A DNA stretch of 64,000 bases from Panulirus ornatus (Eukaryota; Arthropoda; Malacostraca; Decapoda; Palinuridae). The translations under genes and the position numbers were made by a program. Position 1 is the first letter of the stretch, and each line of letters begins with the position of its first letter. The notes under the pieces were generated by a model, which worked only from the letters and a program-made list of their open reading frames with translations, did no database searches and was not told the DNA's origin. Positions 54,111 to 64,000 of the stretch are shown here, piece after piece. The stretch covers positions 12,621,931 to 12,685,930 of the forward strand of contig NC_092249.1 in the NCBI RefSeq assembly GCF_036320965.1, in the 5' to 3' direction.

Positions 54111-55031
54111 CTCTTTACGCACTTGTCAACGATCTAGTGCTCTGTACGCACTGGTCAACGATTTCGCGCTCTGTACGCACTGGTCGATGATCTAGTGTCC
54201 TGCGCGCACTGATCAACAATCTAGTGCTTTGTACACACTGGTCAACGATCTCGTGCTGTGTACGCAAGGGTCAACGATCTCGTGCTATGTACGCACTGGT
54301 CAATGATCTAGTGCTCTGTATGCACCGATGAACAATCTAGTGCTCTGTACGCACTGGTCAACGATCTAGTGTTTTTACGCAATGGTCAACGGTTTAGTGC
54401 TCTTTACGCACTGGTAAGCGATCTAGTGCTCCTTAGGCGCTGGTCAACGGTCTAGTGCTTTGTACGCACAGATGAACGATCTAGTGCTCTGTACACAGTG
54501 ATCAATAATCTTGTGCTCTGTAGCACTGGCCAACGATGTAGTGCTCTGTACGCACTGACCAACGATCTAGTGCTCTGTACGCACTGATCAACGATATAGT
54601 GCTCTGTACGCACTGGTCAACGATCTAGTGCTCTGTACGCATTGGTCAAAGATCTAGTGCTTTGTACGCACTGGTCAATAATCTAATTCTGTTTACGCAC
54701 TAGTCAACGATCTATTGCTGTTTACGCACTGGTCATCGACCTAGTGTTCTGTACGCACTGGTCAAAGACATAGCACTCTGTCCGCACTGATCAACGATCT
54801 AGCGCTCTTTACGCACTAATAAACGATCTAGTGCTCTGTACACACTGGTCAACGATCTCGTGCTCTGTACGCACTGATTGATGATATTGTAATTTGTACG
54901 CACTGGTCAACGATCTAGTGCTCTGTATGCACTGGTCAACGACCTAGTGCTCTGTACGCACTGGTCAATGATCCAGTGCTCTGTGCGCACTGATCAACAA
55001 TCTAGCGCTCTGTATGCAGTGGTCAACGATC

Positions 55032-55265
55032 TCGTGCTGTATGCTCCCTGGTCAACGATCTCGTGCTGTATGCTCCCTGGTCAACGATCTCGTGCTGTGC
55101 GCTCCCTGGTCAACGATCTCGTGCTGTGTGCTCCCTGGTCAACGATCTCGTGCTGTGTGCTCCCTGGTCAACGATCTCGTGCTGTATGCTCCCTGGTCAA
55201 CGATCTCGTGCTGTGCGCTCCCTGGTCAACGATCTCGTGCTGTGTGCTCCCTGGTCAACGATCTC
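55032..55265. repeat. Homogenised sub-array in 29 bp array
   Basis: About eight to nine consecutive 29 bp monomers of a variant with GTGCTCCCTGG in place of GTACGCACTGG, almost identical to one another. It suggests a very recent local expansion of one variant monomer. Confidence 0.88.
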
Positions 55266-56607
55266 GTGCTGTGTACGCACTGGTCAATGATCTAGTGCTC
55301 TGTACGCACGTATCAACAATCTAGTGCTCTGTGCGCACTGGTCAACAATCTAGTGCTCTGTGCGCACTGGTCAACAATCTACAACGATCTAGTGCTTTGT
55401 ACACACTGGTCAACGATCTAATGCTCTGTAGGCACTGATCAACGATCTTGTGCTCTATACGAACTTGTCAATGCTCTAGCGCTCTGTGTGCAATGATCAA
55501 TGATCTAGTGCTCTGTATGCACTGGTTAATAATATAGTGCTCTGTACGCACTAGTCAACGACCTAGTGCTTTGTACGCACTTGTCAACGTTCTAGTGCCC
55601 TGTATGCACAGGTCAACTATCTAGTTCTCTTTATGCAATGATCAACGATTTAGTGCTCAGTACGCACTGGTCAATGATCTAGTGCTCTATACGCACTGGT
55701 CAAGGATTTAGTGCTCTGTACGCACTGGTCAATGATCTAGTGCTCTGTACGCACTGGTCAACGATCTAGTTCTCTTTACGCAATGATCAACGATCTAGTG
55801 TTCTGTACGCACTGGTCAATGATCTAGTGCTTTATACGCACTGGTCGACGATTTAGTTCTCTGTACGCACTGGTCAACGATCTAATGCTCTGTACGCACT
55901 TATCAACGATCTAGTGCTCTGTACGTACTTGACAACGATCTCATGTTGTGTACACACTGGTCAACGATCTACTGCTCTGTGCGCAATGATCAACGATCTA
56001 GTGTCTGTGTGCACTGATCAACGATCTAGTTCTCTGTACGCACTGGTCAACGATCTAGTGCTCTGTGCGCAATGATCAACGATCTAGAGCTCTGTACGCA
56101 CTGGTCAGCAATCTAGTGCACTGTGCGCACTGGTCAACGATCTACTGCTCTGTATGAACTGGTCAATGATAGGGTGTTCTGTACGCACTAATCAACGATC
56201 TAGTGATCTGTACGCACTTGTCAACGTTCTAGTGTTCTGTACGCACTAGTCAATGATCTAGTGCTTTATACGCACTGGTCAACGATTTAGTGCTCTATAC
56301 GCACTGGTCAACGATCTAGTTTTCTTTACGCAAGGATCAACGATCTAGTGCTCAGTACGCACTGGTCAATGACCTAGTGCTCTATACGCACTGGGCAACG
56401 ATTTAGTGCTCTGTACGCACTGGTCAACGATCTACTGTTCTGTACGCATTGATCAACGATCTAGTTCTCTGTGCGCACTTGTCAACGATTTAGTTCTCTG
56501 TACGCACAGGTCAACGATGTGGTGCTCTGTATGCACTGGTTAATGATATAGTGCTCTGTACGCACTAGTCAATGACCTAGTGCTTTATACGCACTTGTCA
56601 ACGTGCG

Positions 56608-56608
56608 T

Positions 56609-56697
<89 letters not shown>
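56608..56697. repeat. (TA)n tract
   Basis: A 90 bp AT tract, left flank of the twin-primed LINE. The right flank is the TA tract starting at 59976. Confidence 0.95.
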
Positions 56698-56702
<5 letters not shown>

Positions 56703-56895
56703 ATTATACTTTGTCGCTGTCTCCCGCGTTTGCGAGGTAGCGCAAGGAAACAGACGAAAGAAATGGCCCAACCCCCCCCCCCCCCAAACACATGTATATA
56801 CATACGTCCACACACGCAAATATACATACCTACACAGCTTTCCATGGTTTACCCCAGACGCTTCACATGCCCTGCTTCAATCCACTGACACCACG

Positions 56896-58950
56896 TCAAC
56901 CCCGGTATACCACATCGCTCCAATTCACTCTATTCCTTGCCCTCCTTTCACCCTCCTGCATGTTCAGGCCCCGATCACACAAAATCTTTTTCACTCCATC
57001 TTTCCACCTCCAATTTGGTCTCCCTCTTCTCCTCGTTCCCTCCACCTCCGACACATATATCCTCTTGGTCAATCTTTCCTCACTCATCCTCTCCATGTGC
57101 CCAAACCACTTCAAAACACCCTCTTCTGCTCTCTCAACCACGCTCTTTTTATTTCCACACATCTCTCTTACCCTTACGTTACTCACTCGATCAAACCACC
57201 TCACACCACACATTGTCCTCAAACATCTCATTTCCAGCACATCCATCCTCCTGCCCACAACTCTATCCATAGCCCACGCCTCGCAACCATACAACATTGT
57301 TGGAACCACTATTCCTTCAAACATACCCATTTTTGCTTTCCGAGATAATGTTCTCGACTTCCACACATTCTTCAAGGCCCCAAGGATTTTCGCCCCCTCC
57401 CCCACCCTATGATCCACTTCCGCTTCCATGGTTCCATCCGCTGCCAGATCCACTCCCAGATATCTAAAACACTTCACTTCCTCCAGGTTTTCTCCATTCA
57501 AACTCACCTCCCAATTGACTTGACCCTCAACCCTACTGTACCTAATAACCTTGCTCTTATTCACATTTACCCTTAACTTTCTTCTTCCACACACTTTTCC
57601 AAACTCAGTCACCAGCTTCTGCAGTTTCTCACATGAATCAGCCACCAGCGCTGTATCATCAGCGAACAACAACTGACTCACTTCCCAAGCTCTCTCATCC
57701 CCAACAGACTTCATACTTGCCCCTCTTTCCAAAACTCTTGCATTTACCTCCCTAACAACCCCATCCATAAACAAATTAAACAACCATGGAGACATCACAC
57801 ACCCCTGCCGCAAACCTACATTCACTGAGAACCAATCACTTTCCTCTCTTCCTACACGTACACATGCCTTACATCCTCGATAAAAACTTTTCACTGCTTC
57901 TAACAACTTTCCTCCCACACCATATATTCTTAATACCTTCCACAGAGCATCTCTATCAACTCTATCATATGCCTTCTCCAGATCCATAAATGCTACATAC
58001 AAATCCATTTGCTTTTCTAAGTATTTCTCACATACATTCTTCAAAGCAAACACCTGATCCACACATCCTCTACCACTTCTGAAACCACACTGCTCTTCCC
58101 CAATCTGATGCTCTGTACATGCCTTCACCCTCTCAATCAATACCCTCCCATATAATTTACCAGGAATACTCAACAAACTTATACCTCTGTAATTTGAGCA
58201 CTCACTCTTATCCCCTTTGCCTTTGTACAATGGCACTATGCACGCTTTCCGCCAATCCTCAGGCACCTCACCATGAGCCATACATACATTAAATAACCTT
58301 ACCAACCAGTCAACAATACAGTCACCCCCTTTTTTAATAAATTCCACTGCAATACCATCCAAACCTGCTGCCTTGCCGGCTTTCATCTTCCGCAAAGCTT
58401 TCACTACCTCTTCTCTGTTTACCAAGTCATTTTCCCTAACCCTCTCACTGTGCACACCACCTCGACCAAAACACCCTATATCTGCCACTCTATCATCAAA
58501 CACATTCAACAAACCTTCAAAATACTCACTCCATCTCCTTCTCACATCACCACTACTTGTTATCACCTCCCCACTTGCGCCCTTCGCCGAAGTTCCCATT
58601 TGCTCCCTTGTCTTACGCACTTTATTTACCTCCTTCCAGAACATCTTTTTATTCTCCCTAAAATTTAATGATACTCTCTCACCCCAACTCTCATTTGCCC
58701 TTTTTTTCACCTCTTGCACCTTTCTCTTGACCTCCTGTCTCTTTCTTTTATACATCTCCCACTCAATTGCATTTTTTCCCTGCAAAAATCGTCCAAATGC
58801 CTCTCTCTTCTCTTTCACTAATACTCTTACTTCTTCATCCCACCACTCACTACCCTTTCTAATCAACCCACCTCCCACTCTTCTCATGCCACAAGCATCT
58901 TTTGCGCAATCCATCACTGATTCTCTAAATACATCCCATTCCTCCCCCAC
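56896..58950 (-). pseudogene. LINE RT protein, intact C-terminal 684 codons
   Basis: The minus-strand frame is completely open from the inversion point (VGEEWDVF) to the natural stop after VVYRG. It contains linker, KAAGLDG, NYRGISLLS, EKAYDRVD, QGCVMSPWLF, FADD (codons at 57655-57666), NKSKVIRY and the [11 protein letters not shown]-terminus, with no frameshift or stop. It is separated from its endonuclease by the inversion. Upstream on the minus strand the frame runs through antisense leader sequence for 44 meaningless codons. It is the best-preserved RT in the window, so the insertion is recent. Confidence 0.93.
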
Positions 58951-59043
58951 TTCCCACGTATTCCTCGCGTGTCGTAGAAAGCGACTAGAGGGGACGGGAG
59001 AGGGGGGCCAGAAATCCTCCCCTCCTTGTATTAACTTTCTAAA

Positions 59044-62082
<3,039 letters not shown>

Positions 62083-62083
62083 A

Positions 62084-62178
<95 letters not shown>
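62083..62178. repeat. (TA)n tract
   Basis: A tract of about 95 bp, AT with TATGTA and TACATA interruptions near its ends, between LINE copies 24 and 25. Confidence 0.93.
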
Positions 62179-63187
62179 TTTTTTTTTCTTGCTTTGTCGC
62201 TGTCTCCCGCGTTTGGGAGGTAGCGTAAGGAAACAGACGAAAGAAATGGCCCAACCCACTCCCATACACATGTATATACATACGTCCACACACGCAAATA
62301 TACATACCTACACAGCTTTCCATGGTTTACCTCAGACGCTTCACATGCCCTGATTCAACCTACTGACAGCACGTCAACCCAGGTATACCACATCGATCCA
62401 ATTCACTCTATTCCTTGCCCTCCTTTCACCCTCCTGCATGTTCAGGCCCCGATCACTCAAAATCTTTTTCACTCCATCTTTCCACCTCCAATTTGGTCTC
62501 CCACTTCTCCTCGTTCCCTTCACCTCCGACACATATATCCTCTTGGTCAATCTTTCCTCACTCATTCTCTCCATGTGCCCAAACCATTTCAAAACACCCT
62601 CTTCTGCTCTCTCAACCACGCTCATTTTATTTCCACACATCTCTCTTACCCTTACGTTACTTACTCGATCAAACAACCTCACACCACACATTGTCCTCAA
62701 ACATCTCATTTCCAGCACATCCATCCTCGTGCGCACAACTCTATCCATAGCCCACGCCTCGCAACCATAAACATTGTTGGAACCACTATTCCTTCAAACA
62801 TAACCATTTTTGCTTTCCGAGATAATGTTCTCGACTTCCACACATTCTTCAAGGCTCCCAGGATTTTCGCTCCCCTAACCCACCCTATGATCCACTTCCG
62901 CTTCCATGGTTCCATCCGCTGCCAGATCCACTCCCAGATATCTAAAACACTTTACTTCCTCCAGTTTTTCTCCATTCAAACTTACCTCCCAATTGACTTG
63001 ACCCTCAACCCTACTGTACCTAATAACCTTGCTCTTATTCACATTTACTCTTAACTTTCTTCTTTCACACACTTTACCGAACTCAGTCACTAGTTTCTGC
63101 AGTTTCTCACATGAATCAGCCACCAGCGCTGTATCATCAGCGAACAACAACTGACTCACTTCCCAAGCTCTCTCATCCCCAACAGAC

Positions 63188-63190
<3 letters not shown>
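62179..63190 (-). mobile_element. RTE-type LINE copy 25, 5'-truncated
   Basis: Minus-strand copy with a poly(A)-like tail (T at 62179-62187), short-type 3' UTR and C-terminal coding sequence truncated at the codons for MKSV (63190). [10 protein letters not shown] is intact near 63135. Frameshifts near 62770 (a lost base in MLYGCE) and 62875 break the C-terminal part. TA tracts abut both ends. Confidence 0.9.

Positions 63191-63218
<28 letters not shown>
63191..63218. repeat. (TA)n tract
   Basis: A short 28 bp AT tract between LINE copy 25 and a short partner element. Confidence 0.9.

Positions 63219-64000
<782 letters not shown>

Larger units (their letters stand above)
51199..56603. repeat. 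Minisatellite, ~29 bp monomer
   Basis: About 186 monomers of ~29 bp, typically CAACGATCTAGTGCTCTGTA then CGCACTGGT. It contains a 1537 bp higher-order duplication (exactly 53 monomers) and a locally homogenised nine-unit block. It ends at about 56603, just before the (TA)n tract holding the twin-primed LINE. No coding or regulatory content is apparent. Confidence 0.95.

Noticed and set aside
49891..56600. Cys/Val/Leu-rich frames in the 32 and 29 bp arrays
   Set aside because: Periodic readings of tandem DNA in phases of 32 and 29 residues; no signal, domain or flanking gene structure.
48990..56603. CRISPR-like regular repeats
   Set aside because: Repeats abut without unique spacers, and the genome is eukaryotic; these are minisatellites.

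Overview
The window is eukaryotic repeat DNA and holds no host gene that I can support. The 100-N block at 43901-44000 shows it is a scaffold with at least one unclosed gap. Long (TA)n tracts, many related copies of one non-LTR retrotransposon with a single endonuclease-RT reading frame, a degenerate Ty3/gypsy relic, tRNA-like SINEs and large minisatellites suggest a big, repeat-rich invertebrate genome. From general familiarity with the retrotransposon protein and its GC-rich 3' motif I lean to a decapod crustacean; this is inference, and a database search would settle it.

Layout. (1) 1-7772: minisatellite of about 37 bp with an internal ~2.05 kb block duplication. (2) 7773-11804: two tRNA-like SINEs around a full-length but dead RTE-type LINE on the + strand. 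(3) 11805-28126: LINE fragments in both orientations, nearly all bounded by (TA)n tracts, including a ~340 bp-arm fold-back at 24915-26013. (4) 27355-43900: a compound unit of ~4.65-5.06 kb (3' part of a minus-strand LINE, TA tract, Ty3/gypsy integrase relic, TG/TA tract, plus-strand LINE) repeated in tandem almost four times and cut by the gap. (5) 44001-48570: older minus-strand LINE copies. (6) 48605-56603: minisatellites of 26, 32 and 29 bp; the last two abut. (7) 56698-64000: a nearly full-length young LINE with the inverted 5' structure expected from twin priming, then more 5'-truncated LINEs and short partner elements.

The LINE consensus, read by comparing copies, is ~3.3-3.5 kb. It begins with TATCCCTGGGGATA, has a ~130 bp 5' UTR, one frame of about 1000 codons (AP-like endonuclease about residues 15-260, RT about 470-800, a C-terminal region ending near VVYRG, no RNase H), and a 3' UTR ending in a CTCGC/GCGGG hairpin and an A- or TA-rich tail. 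A ~225 bp element (five copies) carries LINE-like sequence at both ends and behaves like its non-autonomous partner. Both kinds sit mostly inside (TA)n tracts. The main result is this LINE plus short partner plus TA-tract niche, with twin-priming, tandem segment amplification and fold-back products beside it. Because TA tracts and near-identical repeats are classic assembly hazards, the junctions need checking against raw long reads.
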